Notes under the pieces: generated by a model
What the model was told of the DNA's origin: nothing
The model's input: only the letters and a program-made list of their open reading frames with translations
The model's database searches: none
Translations under genes and position numbers: made by a program
NCBI GenBank assembly: GCA_030431435.1
Contig: JAUIJI010000014.1
Span: 1-35,393, forward strand
Direction: 5' to 3'
Source of the DNA: Alphaproteobacteria bacterium
Lineage (GTDB): Bacteria; Pseudomonadota; Alphaproteobacteria; Sphingomonadales; Sphingomonadaceae
Length of the DNA: 35,393 nucleotides
In this document: one piece after another, positions 8,986-17,128 of the stretch
Layout of the letters: each line of letters opens with the position of its first letter
How positions within the stretch are numbered: the first letter of the stretch is position 1

Positions 8986-9741
8986 GTGAGCACGAAGGCA
9001 CATAGCACGAAGAAGGGCCGTCTGGCCGCAGGCATTGCCTGCGCGTCGCTGGTTCTTGCCGTGCCGACTGCCAGCCTTGCCGTGAACCTGATCGAGAACG
9101 GCTCTGCAGCCTCTGCACTGGACAGCTTCGCCACGTTCACACCCGCAGCCGCTGATCCGCGCATGATGGAACTGGTGGAGGCGCGCAAGGGCGAGGCCCG
9201 CATGATGCGCTTCACACCCGCTGGCGCCAAGGGCGTGCAGGATCGCTCGGTCACCGTGGCCGTGCGCGTTGATGATGAGGCAGCGCAGGCCATCTCGGTA
9301 CGCAATGCCATTGCCACTGCGCGCGAGCCTGCCGCCGTTGCCGAACCGCGCATCGCCGCCACCCGCTACAATCTTGGCTTGGCTCGCGGTTATCGCAGCT
9401 TTGCCGAAGCGCCTGCTGCGCTCTCGCAGTCGCTCAGCACCGCGGCGATCCCGGACCTCAGGGAATTCGAACCTTCACCCGGCGTTCGCGAAGAGCCGAG
9501 CCGCTTTGCCGCACGCATCGCGCTGGATGAAGAGAAGCCCGCAGCAGCCGCCGCACCGCAATCGCTCGATTCGCTGGGTGACCAGTCGCTCGATGTTGTC
9601 GGCAGCTATCGCCTGACCAACAATCTCGATGTGACCGCCGGTGTCCGCTACCAGCAGGACCGTGATCGCAGGCATGCCCTGCCCAATCTCGAGCAGCAGG
9701 ACAGCCAGGCCGTCTATATCGGCACACAGTTCCGCTTCTGA
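8986..9741 (+). CDS. Conserved exported protein with C-terminal beta-hairpin, function unknown
   Basis: A 251-residue protein with a Sec signal peptide (KGRLAAGIACASLVLAVPTA, cleavage probably after SLA), a polar Ala-rich low-complexity middle, and a C-terminal pair of amphipathic strands (SYRLTNNLDVTAGVRY, then QDSQAVYIGTQFRF) ending in Phe. The terminal Phe and alternating pattern resemble an outer-membrane beta-signal, but only one hairpin is present, too little for a barrel. Start choice: GTG at 8986, which gives a clean signal peptide; the frame extends upstream to 8878 without one. From memory similar proteins occur in sphingomonads, without a known role. It is closed by a strong terminator. 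Confidence 0.7.
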   Translation: MSTKAHSTKKGRLAAGIACASLVLAVPTASLAVNLIENGSAASALDSFATFTPAAADPRMMELVEARKGEARMMRFTPAGAKGVQDRSVTVAVRVDDEAAQAISVRNAIATAREPAAVAEPRIAATRYNLGLARGYRSFAEAPAALSQSLSTAAIPDLREFEPSPGVREEPSRFAARIALDEEKPAAAAAPQSLDSLGDQSLDVVGSYRLTNNLDVTAGVRYQQDRDRRHALPNLEQQDSQAVYIGTQFRF

Positions 9742-9767
9742 TCTGTTCTGGCAGTCAGGCTCCAAGC

Positions 9768-9794
9768 AAACCTCGCTTCGGCGGGGTTTTTCTT
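9768..9794 (+). terminator. Rho-independent terminator
   Basis: AAACCTCGC, loop TTCG, GCGGGGTTT forms a nine-pair stem (one G-U) closed by a stable UUCG tetraloop and followed by a T tract. It ends the exported-protein transcript and separates it from phbB. Confidence 0.9.
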
Positions 9795-9862
9795 TGCCCG
9801 CTGTCATACGCGTGCCTTATGCTCGGTCAATCGCCCGGGCTTTGATTCGAAAGGGACAGGAT

Positions 9863-10585
9863 ATGGCACGCGTCGCAATTGTTACTGGTGGTACACGAGG
9901 CATTGGCAGGGCGATCTGCGAATCGCTGCAGAAGGACGGGTTCACAGTCGTCGCCAACTATGCCGGCAATGAAGAGAAGGCCCGCGCCTTCACTGACGAG
10001 ACCGGCATCCCCGCTTACAAGTGGAACGTCGGCGATCACGAGGAGTGTCTCGCCGGTTGCGCCAAGGTGGCCGAGGAAGTTGGCCCTATCGATGTGGTGG
10101 TCAATAACGCCGGTATCACGCGTGACGGCACGCTGATGAAGATGAGCTACGATGACTGGACCGATGTCCTGCGCATCAACCTCGGCGGCTGTTTCAACAT
10201 GGCCAAGGCCACCTTCCCGCATATGCGCGACCAGAAGTGGGGCCGCATCATCAACATCGGCTCCATCAACGGCCAGGCGGGGCAATATGGCCAGGTCAAC
10301 TATGCTGCTGCCAAGAGCGGCATACACGGTTTCACCAAGGCGCTGGCACAGGAAGGCGCGCGTGCAGGTATTACCGTGAACGCGATCGCGCCGGGCTATA
10401 TCGATACCGACATGGTTGCTGCCGTGCCGGAGAACGTGCTGGAAAAGATCGTCGCCCGCATCCCGGTGGGCCGCCTTGGCCATGCCGAGGAAATCGCCCG
10501 CGGCGTCAGCTTCCTTGCTTCGGAGGACGGCGGCTTCGTCACCGGTTCGACGCTGTCGATCAACGGCGGCCAGCACATGTATTGA
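9863..10585 (+). CDS. phbB: Acetoacetyl-CoA reductase
   Basis: NADPH-dependent reduction of acetoacetyl-CoA to (R)-3-hydroxybutyryl-CoA, the monomer step of polyhydroxybutyrate synthesis. The 240-residue protein is a classical short-chain dehydrogenase: TGGTRGIG at 8-15, NNAG at 81-84, Ser134, Tyr147 and Lys151 as the catalytic set, PGYIDTDM at 177-184, and the closing SINGGQHMY typical of PhbB. The close relative FabG cannot be fully excluded, but the GDHEECLAGC segment and the tail favour PhbB. The open frame extends upstream, but ATG 9863 has an AGGGACAGG site directly before it. No polymer synthase gene is in the window. Confidence 0.9.
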   Translation: MARVAIVTGGTRGIGRAICESLQKDGFTVVANYAGNEEKARAFTDETGIPAYKWNVGDHEECLAGCAKVAEEVGPIDVVVNNAGITRDGTLMKMSYDDWTDVLRINLGGCFNMAKATFPHMRDQKWGRIINIGSINGQAGQYGQVNYAAAKSGIHGFTKALAQEGARAGITVNAIAPGYIDTDMVAAVPENVLEKIVARIPVGRLGHAEEIARGVSFLASEDGGFVTGSTLSINGGQHMY

Positions 10586-10732
10586 TGCCTTGGCTGCGCC
10601 TCGGTTTATCCGGGGTTGCACCGGTGGAGCCCCACCCACATCCGGGTTTCAGATGCGAGCTGGCGTTTGTGTCGGAAGACCGGCTTTGCAGTGTTGTTTC
10701 TTGAACCGGATTGCAGCAATCGTAAGCGAAGC

Positions 10733-10984
10733 ATGAGCGACATCTACCATCCGCCGCGCAAGCATTCGGTCGAAATTGCCGGACACAAGACCTCGATCAG
10801 TCTCGAGCCGCTGTTCTGGGACATGCTCAATGCGCGCGCACAGGAAGAAGGCGTGCCTTTGAACGCGCTGATCGCGCGCATCGATGCCGAGCGGATCCTC
10901 GCTGACACTCCGCCGGGCCTGGCCAGCGCGATCCGCGTGTGGCTGGTGGCGCAAATGATTGATTGGAATGAGACGGACGCGTGA
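10733..10984 (+). CDS. Ribbon-helix-helix domain protein
   Basis: An 83-residue basic protein whose N-terminal half, HSVEIAGHKTSISLEPLFWD followed by an amphipathic helix and PLNALIARID, matches the RHH_4 type of ribbon-helix-helix DNA-binding proteins: one strand for the major groove and two helices for dimerisation. The ATG at 10733 was chosen because the preceding in-frame sequence is not protein-like. It may act as a small repressor; its target is unknown. It stands alone between phbB and galU and has no toxin partner beside it, so a toxin-antitoxin role is not supported. Confidence 0.75.
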   Translation: MSDIYHPPRKHSVEIAGHKTSISLEPLFWDMLNARAQEEGVPLNALIARIDAERILADTPPGLASAIRVWLVAQMIDWNETDA

Positions 10985-11028
10985 CAATGGGCATTGCCCG
11001 CCTCCTGCGTTCTGCCTAGACCTTGGTC

Positions 11029-11910
11029 ATGAGCGACACAAAACCGATCCGCAAAGCCGTGTTCCCCGTTGCCGGGCTCGGCACCCGCTTCCTTCCCGCG
11101 ACCAAGGCCATTCCCAAGGAATTGCTACCGATCGTCGATCGTCCGCTGATCCAGTATGCGGTGGACGAGGCGCGCGAGGCAGGGATCGAGCAGATGATCT
11201 TCGTCACCGGCCGCGGCAAGACTGCCATTGTCGAACATTTCGACGTCGCTTACGAGCTTGAAACCACCATGTCAGAGCGCGGCAAGTCGCTCGGCGTGCT
11301 TGAACCCACCCGCGCTACGCCGGGCGATATCATCACCGTGCGCCAGCAAGTGCCGATGGGTCTTGGCCATGCGATCTGGTGCGCCCGCGCCATCGTGGGG
11401 GACGAGCCCTTTGCCATCATGCTGCCGGACGAGCTGATGGTCGGCGCACCGGGCCATGGCTGCATGAAGCAGATGGTCGACGCCTATAATGAAGTCGGCG
11501 GCAACCTCATCTCGGTGCTCGAAGTGCCGGAGGACGAAGTCTCCAGCTATGGCGTGATCGATCCTGGCGCGGAGAGCGGCGCGCTGACCGAGGTGAAAGG
11601 CCTGGTGGAAAAGCCGCCGGTCGATCAGGCCCCGTCCAACAAGATCATCTCCGGACGTTACATCCTGCAGCCCGAAGTGATGCGTACGCTGGAAACGCAG
11701 GGCAAGGGTGCGGGCGGCGAGATCCAGCTGACAGACGCCATGGCCCGGATGATCGGCAAGCAGCCGTTCCACGCCGTCACCTTTGACGGGCGCCGCTTCG
11801 ATTGCGGGAGCAAGACCGGATTTGTCGAGGCCACGCTGGCACTTGCCCTTGAACGCGAGGACATGGGCAGCGAGGTTCGCGCCATTGCCGAAAGGCTGCT
11901 GCAGGGCTGA
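11029..11910 (+). CDS. galU: UTP-glucose-1-phosphate uridylyltransferase
   Basis: Makes UDP-glucose from UTP and glucose 1-phosphate, feeding exopolysaccharide, lipopolysaccharide and osmolyte synthesis. The 293-residue protein has the nucleotidyltransferase loop GLGTRFLPATKAIPKE at 16-31, LLPIVDRPLIQYAVDEA, LGHAIWCAR, the metal-binding LPDE block, VEKPP, and RFDCGSKTGFVEA near the C-terminus, all standard for bacterial GalU. Start choice: ATG 11029 rather than the TTG two codons earlier. UDP-glucose supply fits the sugar transferase and fucose genes at the start of the window, although the operons are separate. Confidence 0.96.
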   Translation: MSDTKPIRKAVFPVAGLGTRFLPATKAIPKELLPIVDRPLIQYAVDEAREAGIEQMIFVTGRGKTAIVEHFDVAYELETTMSERGKSLGVLEPTRATPGDIITVRQQVPMGLGHAIWCARAIVGDEPFAIMLPDELMVGAPGHGCMKQMVDAYNEVGGNLISVLEVPEDEVSSYGVIDPGAESGALTEVKGLVEKPPVDQAPSNKIISGRYILQPEVMRTLETQGKGAGGEIQLTDAMARMIGKQPFHAVTFDGRRFDCGSKTGFVEATLALALEREDMGSEVRAIAERLLQG

Positions 11911-11940
11911 TTGCCCGCCGCAACGCCAAACGCAGATACG

Positions 11941-11971
11941 AAAAAACCGGCAGTCACCCTGCCGGTTTTTT
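11941..11971. terminator. Bidirectional terminator between galU and the M23 peptidase
   Basis: AAAAAACCGGCAG, loop TCACC, CTGCCGGTTTTTT gives a perfect 13-pair stem flanked by A and T runs, so it works on both strands for the two converging genes. Confidence 0.95.
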
Positions 11972-11993
11972 CATGTCCGCTATCGAAGCGGGC

Positions 11994-12680
11994 TTATTCT
12001 TCGGGGCCGCCCTGTGCGCCGGTGCCTTCGTCAAGCGAGGCATATTGCGGCGTCATGTAGGGGATGGGGTCCACGGCTTCGCCATCCACGCGCACTTCAT
12101 AGTGCAGGTGCGGACCAGTGGAACGGCCGGTGGAACCGATATAGCCGATCAGGTCACCCTTGCGCACAGTGTCACCGGCGGAAACCGTATAGGACGAAAG
12201 GTGGGCATAGCGCGTTTGCAGCTCACCGCCGTGCTCGATCTGGACGTAGTTGCCATAGGATCCGAAATACTGCGCGCGGCCAACGCGGCCATCTGCGGTG
12301 GCGTAGACCGGCGTACCGCGCGGTGCGGCCAGGTCAACGCCGTTGTGCTGGCGGCGCTGGCGCAGGATCGGGTGGTTGCGCATGCCGTATCCGCTGGTCA
12401 GCTGCACACCTTCAACCGGCATCCGCGACGGCACCGAAACAGAGGAACGCGGAGCAGCAGCAATTTCACCATTCGCGGTGATGCGACCGCCATCATCAAG
12501 TGCTTCCCAGCTGGCGAACAGTTCGCCGAATTCCTCGTCAGCCATACCCGATGCGACTTCTGCATCATCGACAACGCTGGTGATCTGGGTGGAAGCAGCG
12601 CCTGCAGCATCCTTGGCAAGCGCGGGATTGGCCCCGAGGGCAAGTGCGGCGGCGACACCGATAGCAAACTTGGTGATCAT
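11994..12680 (-). CDS. M23 family metallopeptidase (LytM type), exported
   Basis: A probable periplasmic peptidoglycan endopeptidase or LytM-type amidase activator. The 228-residue precursor has a signal peptide (MITKFAIGVAAALALGANPA, cleavage after ALA) and a C-terminal M23 domain from about residue 90. Zinc ligands are His112 and Asp116 in HNGVD and His193 in HLHYE; His160 in YAHLS is the second active-site histidine. All four are present, so a catalytic enzyme is likely. No LysM or coiled-coil region is seen; the part between signal and domain is short. Start: ATG 12680 behind AGGGATCGC; the upstream in-frame ATG would spoil the signal peptide. Confidence 0.9.
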   Translation of the reverse strand: MITKFAIGVAAALALGANPALAKDAAGAASTQITSVVDDAEVASGMADEEFGELFASWEALDDGGRITANGEIAAAPRSSVSVPSRMPVEGVQLTSGYGMRNHPILRQRRQHNGVDLAAPRGTPVYATADGRVGRAQYFGSYGNYVQIEHGGELQTRYAHLSSYTVSAGDTVRKGDLIGYIGSTGRSTGPHLHYEVRVDGEAVDPIPYMTPQYASLDEGTGAQGGPEE

Positions 12681-12700
12681 GCGATCCCTTTGTCTTTTCC

Positions 12701-12716
12701 GGCGCAAATCCGCGCC
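12701..12716. repeat. Small inverted repeat before the M23 gene
   Basis: GGCGC-N6-GCGCC lies about 20 bases upstream of the peptidase ATG, with a T run on the plus strand side. On the peptidase transcript it would form a short 5' UTR hairpin next to the ribosome site; read on the plus strand it resembles a weak terminator for antisense transcription. Confidence 0.35.
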
Positions 12717-12834
12717 TTTTTCGTTTCTCGCCGGACCCCAATACGCTCCTGAATGGAGCCTCCCGTCCGAATTGCGACTTTTTCGGAACCATGTCCGGTT
12801 TAGTCGATTACATGGCTACGGGCACAAAGGTTAA

Positions 12835-13623
12835 TTAGGCAAGCGCCTCATACGCGTCGCGCGACAGACCGGCTGCAAGACGCGCCGAGTCGTTGAATGG
12901 TGGCTTCAAACTCCCCCTGAAGTGCCTCCTGACCAGCATTTTCCAGCAGTTTTCCGGGCTTTTGCCGCGTTTGCGGCAGATTTCGTCAAAATGGGTTGAT
13001 CCGGCGCGCACGTGGCGGATTTCGTCGTCAAGGATTCGTTTGAGGATTTTTGCGCCGCCCTCATCGCCCTGCGCGCGCACCCTTTCGAGCGTTGCAGGCG
13101 TCACGTCCAGTCCCCTCGCCTCCAGAACCATCGGAACCACGGCCAGGCGTGCGGCGACGTCGCCTGCGGTATCCTGCGCCGCGCTCCACAGCCCGTCATG
13201 CGCGGGCAGATCGGTGTAACGCGCGCCCATCTGGCCCAATTTCCGCTCGATCAGCGCGAAATGCATCGCTTCGTCTGCGGCGACGGATAGGAAGTCGGCA
13301 ATAAACGCCTCGCCCATCTCGCCGCCAAACCGCCCGACAATATCGAGCGCGAGGTCAATGGCGACGAATTCGATATGCGCCAGAGAATGCCACAGCGCGA
13401 TCCGGTTGCGTTCCGATCCGCCGCGCCCGCGCTTGGGCATCTGGCCGGGATGGCGCAGTTCGAGGCGTTCCGGCCATGCCGGCCTGTCGGGCATGTCAGT
13501 GTTGAATGTGGACGGCAGCACGCCCTTGCGCCAATCACGCACCAGCTTTCGTGTCGCCATCACCTTGTCGCGTGGTTCCGGCGTCAGCAGGGCATCGCGA
13601 ATCGCGGTCGACAGATCGGCCAT
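12835..13623 (-). CDS. DUF455 ferritin-like protein
   Basis: A 262-residue helical protein of the DUF455 family, related to ferritin-like diiron proteins and to MiaE-type hydroxylases; its reaction is unknown. Carboxylate-histidine motifs typical of a four-helix diiron site are seen in order: AHIEFVAIDLALD, AADEAMHFALIE (ExxH), the Glu of VLEARGLDVTP, and DDEIRHVRAGSTHF (ExxH). These suggest it binds a dinuclear metal. It is the last gene of the run starting with vapB, 15 bases after bcp. Linkage to a peroxiredoxin could mean a role in oxidant handling, but that is only a guess from position. Confidence 0.85.
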   Translation of the reverse strand: MADLSTAIRDALLTPEPRDKVMATRKLVRDWRKGVLPSTFNTDMPDRPAWPERLELRHPGQMPKRGRGGSERNRIALWHSLAHIEFVAIDLALDIVGRFGGEMGEAFIADFLSVAADEAMHFALIERKLGQMGARYTDLPAHDGLWSAAQDTAGDVAARLAVVPMVLEARGLDVTPATLERVRAQGDEGGAKILKRILDDEIRHVRAGSTHFDEICRKRGKSPENCWKMLVRRHFRGSLKPPFNDSARLAAGLSRDAYEALA

Positions 13624-13638
13624 CGGCTTGCCCGGCCC

Positions 13639-14112
13639 TCAGAGGGCCTTTGCCGCTTCCAACACCTCGGCCGCGTGCCCCTTGACCTTCACCTTGCGCC
13701 AGACCTGCGCGATCTTTCCTTCCGCATCGACGAGGAAGGTAGAGCGCTCCATGCCCATGTAGGTGCGGCCATACATCGATTTTTCCACCCAGATGCCCAG
13801 CGCATCGGCCAGGCCATCTTCTTCCGGATCGGTGGCGAGCGGAGCCTTGAGGTCGTGCTTGGCAATGAAGTTCTGGTGCTTCTTCGCCGAATCCTTGCTG
13901 ATCCCCAGCAGGCTGGTGCCAGCCGCTTCGAATTCGCCCGCCAGCGCGGAGAAATCGATGTTCTCGGTGGTGCAACCCGGTGTGTTGTCCTTGGGATAGA
14001 AGAACAGCACCAGCTTGCCGCCCTTGAAATCGGACGGTTTCACGCGGCCGCCATCGGGCGTTTCCATGGCTACGTCGGGAACCATATCTCCAACATCGGG
14101 GCGGGTGCTCAT
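13639..14112 (-). CDS. bcp: Peroxiredoxin, Bcp/PrxQ type (single Cys)
   Basis: Reduces hydrogen peroxide and organic hydroperoxides using thiol donors. The 157-residue protein has the thioredoxin-like fold with FYPKDNTPGCTTE, placing the peroxidatic Cys at 47. Many Bcp proteins carry a resolving Cys five residues later; here that position is not Cys and no other Cys exists in the protein, so it must work as a 1-Cys enzyme with an external thiol. SMYGRTYMGMERSTF is the conserved C-terminal block. ATG 14112 shares one base with the glnE TGA, so translation is coupled. Confidence 0.93.
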   Translation of the reverse strand: MSTRPDVGDMVPDVAMETPDGGRVKPSDFKGGKLVLFFYPKDNTPGCTTENIDFSALAGEFEAAGTSLLGISKDSAKKHQNFIAKHDLKAPLATDPEEDGLADALGIWVEKSMYGRTYMGMERSTFLVDAEGKIAQVWRKVKVKGHAAEVLEAAKAL

Positions 14113-16769
14113 CAGTCTGTCTCCAGTTTCTCGTCAAAATGGCGCTGCCATTGTGCGGCGACTGCCGCGCGCGATTGCGCCAGCTGTTCCAGCAATGCGT
14201 CGATATCGCTTTGGCCACATGCCCGTGCCAGCGCAATACGGGCGCCGGGCGGTGGTAGCTCCCCGTCGGGGGCGAGCAGACGGGCAGCGATCAATAGCCG
14301 GGCCAGGTTGGAAAAATGCACGGTGAAATCATCCGGCAGGAAACCTGCTTCGGCCAGCTCACCGATCGCGCGCTCGATCTGCGGGGTGAAGGCGATGTTC
14401 TCGCGCAATTGCAGGAAATGGACGAGGAACTCGCAATCCACCAGCCCGCCGCGCATCAGCTTCACATCGAGCGGGCCCTTGGGCGCTTTGTGCTTGGCCA
14501 TCTCCTCGCGCATCTTGAGCACGTCAGCCTTGAGCGTTTCCGGATTGCGCGGTGTGGCGAGCACGTCGCAAATCAGCTGCTGCAATTTTTCGCGCGCCTT
14601 GGGCGAGCCGTAGATCGGCCGTGCGCGGCACAGCGCCATATGCTCCCACGTCCAGGCGGCCTCGCGCTGGTACTGCGCGAAGCTGTCCACGCTCACGGCG
14701 AGGGGGCCCTGGTTGCCTTGCGGGCGCAGGCGCGTGTCGATCTCGTATAGCGCACCCTCGGCGGTGGGCACGCTCATCGCTGCAGTGACGCGGGTGGCGA
14801 GGCGGTTGAAATAGAGCGATGTGGTGAGCGGGCGCTGGCCGTCGGATTCAGAGCCGATCGCGCCGTCGAAGAGATAGACCACGTCTAGATCGGACGCATG
14901 GGTGAGCGCGCCGCCGCCCAGACGCCCGAGGCCGAGGACCAGCAATTCGCCGCCTTCGATGCGGCCATGCTTGCTCTCGAATTCCTCGAGGGCAGCGTTG
15001 GCAGCGACCTCCAGCGCCGCTTCTGCCACCCGGCACGAACCTTCGGCAATATCGAGCGGATCCTGCCGGCCTTCGACCAGTTGCACGCCAAGCGCGAACC
15101 GCTCGTCGCCCACCACCTGCCGGATATGATCGAGGCGGGTCTCGTACATGTCGTCCTCGCACGCTGCCATGCGCGCGGCGAGGGTCGCGACATCCTCGGG
15201 CAGGTCGAAGGCCGAGGAATCGATCAGCGCATCGAGCAAGTCCGCCCGCCGCGCGAGCGCGTCAGCCAGCGGCGGGGCGAGCGTAAGGATGCGCAGCACC
15301 TGTCCCAACAGGCCGGGGCGCTGCTCGAAAAGGCGAAAGAGGTTAATGGCCGTTGGCAAACGTGCCAGAAGAGTTTCCCATCTTGCAGTGGCGCGGTCAG
15401 GATCGCTGGCATTGGACAGTGCTTCGCACAGGTCGGGCGCAATGGCATCGAAGGCGAGCTGCGCCTCATTTCCCCTCAGCGCGCGGATCGTCTCCTTCCA
15501 GTGCCGCGCCTTTTCGAGAAACTCTTCAGGCATGGGAGGCGCTTCACCTGCAGCGGAAACGCTTGACGATGTCTCATCATCACCCAGCAGGCTGTCGTAA
15601 CGCTCGGCCACCGCGCCGCAGATATCCTGCAATTCGGCCAGCAGCGCAGCGCCATCGGCCAATCCGTCGAGCCGGGCCACATTGTCCAGCGCCTCGGGTT
15701 TCAGCGGCAAGGTGTGCGTCTGCTGGTCATTGACCATTTGCAGCCGGTGTTCGACCTGCCGCAGCCGGTCGTAAGCCTCGCCCAGTACGCGGGCGTCTTC
15801 CGCATCGACAATGCCCTCCGCTGCCAGCGCATCGAGCGCAGCACGCGTGCCCTTCTGGCGCAGCGAAGGCAGGCGCCCACCGTAAATGAGCTGGTGCGTC
15901 TGGGCGAAGAATTCGACTTCGCGGATGCCGCCGCGGCCTTTCTTCACATCGAAGCCGGGCGCAGGCACAGGCGGTCCGGAAAAGGCCTGCCGGATACGCG
16001 AGGTGAGGCGCCGGATTTCCTCGATCGCGGTGAAATCAAGGTTCCTGCGCCAGATAAACGGCCGCAACTGCTCGAGAAATGCCTCTCCCGCCCTGATATC
16101 GCCTCCGGCTGCGCGGGCCCGGATATAGGCAGCCCGTTCCCACGCCAGCGCCGAGGATTCGTAATGGCTCATCGCTGCGGAAAAGCTGATCGCCAGCGGG
16201 CTGACTTCCGATGCCGGACGCAGGCGCAGGTCCACGCGGAAGACATAGCCATCGCCCGTCTGGTGAGAGAGAAGTTCGACCAGCTGCCGGGCATAGCGTT
16301 GCGCTGCTTCCCCCGGCTCGTCCCGCTCGCGGCGCGGCAGGGTTTCGGGATCGAACAGCAGGATCGGGTCGATATCCGAACTGTAGTTGAGCTCGCCCGC
16401 ACCCTGCTTGCCCAGCGCGATGGCCGCCATGCCCGCAGGCTGCGCATCCGGCACACGCCGGGTGATGACATGCGCAATGGCCTTGTCGAGCGCCCTGTCC
16501 GCGCAGGCCGAAAGCTCACCCGTCACTTTCAGCAGTGGATAGTGTCCTGCGAGATCGCCGATGCCGAGCCCCAGCGCCAGCGCCACCCGTTCACGCCGCA
16601 ATTGCACGCCCAGCTCGTCATGTCCGGTCGCCAGCGCCGCCTCCAGCGCAGCATCCGCTTGTCCCTTGGCCAGCATGTCGGCCAGATCGGGAAAGCGCTG
16701 CATTGCAAGTGCAAGAAACGGCGAGTGATTGCGCGCACGTTCAAGGGCGTGTGTCCAGTCGGCTGTCAT
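14112..16769 (-). CDS. glnE: Bifunctional glutamine synthetase adenylyltransferase/deadenylylase
   Basis: Adds or removes AMP on glutamine synthetase under control of PII, matching ammonia assimilation to nitrogen status. From ATG 16769 the protein is 885 residues, slightly shorter than the E. coli enzyme (about 946). Both nucleotidyltransferase domains are present: the N-terminal deadenylylase with ALGKQGAGELNYSSDID (Asp pair at 132/134) and the C-terminal adenylylase with LGLGRLGGGALTHASDLD (Asp pair at 627/629), plus KKGRGGIREVEFF and MRGGLVDCEFLVHFLQL. The ATG overlaps the vapC TGA as ATGA. An in-frame start 20 codons earlier inside vapC is possible but poorly supported. Confidence 0.94.
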   Translation of the reverse strand: MTADWTHALERARNHSPFLALAMQRFPDLADMLAKGQADAALEAALATGHDELGVQLRRERVALALGLGIGDLAGHYPLLKVTGELSACADRALDKAIAHVITRRVPDAQPAGMAAIALGKQGAGELNYSSDIDPILLFDPETLPRRERDEPGEAAQRYARQLVELLSHQTGDGYVFRVDLRLRPASEVSPLAISFSAAMSHYESSALAWERAAYIRARAAGGDIRAGEAFLEQLRPFIWRRNLDFTAIEEIRRLTSRIRQAFSGPPVPAPGFDVKKGRGGIREVEFFAQTHQLIYGGRLPSLRQKGTRAALDALAAEGIVDAEDARVLGEAYDRLRQVEHRLQMVNDQQTHTLPLKPEALDNVARLDGLADGAALLAELQDICGAVAERYDSLLGDDETSSSVSAAGEAPPMPEEFLEKARHWKETIRALRGNEAQLAFDAIAPDLCEALSNASDPDRATARWETLLARLPTAINLFRLFEQRPGLLGQVLRILTLAPPLADALARRADLLDALIDSSAFDLPEDVATLAARMAACEDDMYETRLDHIRQVVGDERFALGVQLVEGRQDPLDIAEGSCRVAEAALEVAANAALEEFESKHGRIEGGELLVLGLGRLGGGALTHASDLDVVYLFDGAIGSESDGQRPLTTSLYFNRLATRVTAAMSVPTAEGALYEIDTRLRPQGNQGPLAVSVDSFAQYQREAAWTWEHMALCRARPIYGSPKAREKLQQLICDVLATPRNPETLKADVLKMREEMAKHKAPKGPLDVKLMRGGLVDCEFLVHFLQLRENIAFTPQIERAIGELAEAGFLPDDFTVHFSNLARLLIAARLLAPDGELPPPGARIALARACGQSDIDALLEQLAQSRAAVAAQWQRHFDEKLETD

Positions 16770-17128
16770 TCGCTGTAGGCCAATGAGAGTTTTGTCGCCT
16801 GTGCCAGAAGACGTTTGTCGCGCGTCCACAGTTTCGAACCTGAATTGTGACAGGATGCGATCAAATGGGCATCAACCCATCCGATTCCAGCGCCAGCGAG
16901 CTCATGTTCGTACGCGAAATCAAGGACACCGTCACTATCGAGGCACTCTGCCTGAGGCAGCAGAAAGAGCATCTGACGAAGCTTCATCGGGTCGGGAGAG
17001 TTCCCCAGCAAGAGCTCCCCCGAAACGAAGGGATGCTGGACGACCTCCGACCTTGCGAGAAGCGCGACAAGTTTCGTTTCAATGCACCTGAAGTGATCGA
17101 CCCAGACAGAGGTATCAACGAGGATCAC
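16766..17128 (-). CDS. vapC: VapC-type PIN-domain ribonuclease toxin
   Basis: A 120-residue PIN-domain protein, predicted to cut RNA (tRNA or rRNA in studied VapCs) when freed from its antitoxin. The acidic set is complete: Asp5 in ILVDTSVWVDH, Glu39 in GELLL, Asp86 in GWVDAHLIA and Asp104 in TRDKRLL, so it should be active. Start: GTG 17128, which overlaps the antitoxin TGA as GTGA; the frame continues upstream but only as antisense-like sequence. Its own TGA overlaps the glnE ATG, so the toxin sits inside a housekeeping operon, which is unusual. Confidence 0.88.
   Translation of the reverse strand: MILVDTSVWVDHFRCIETKLVALLARSEVVQHPFVSGELLLGNSPDPMKLRQMLFLLPQAECLDSDGVLDFAYEHELAGAGIGWVDAHLIASCHNSGSKLWTRDKRLLAQATKLSLAYSE

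Noticed and set aside
10733-10984. Ribbon-helix-helix protein as an antitoxin
   Set aside because: No toxin-like gene overlaps or follows it; galU is the next gene.
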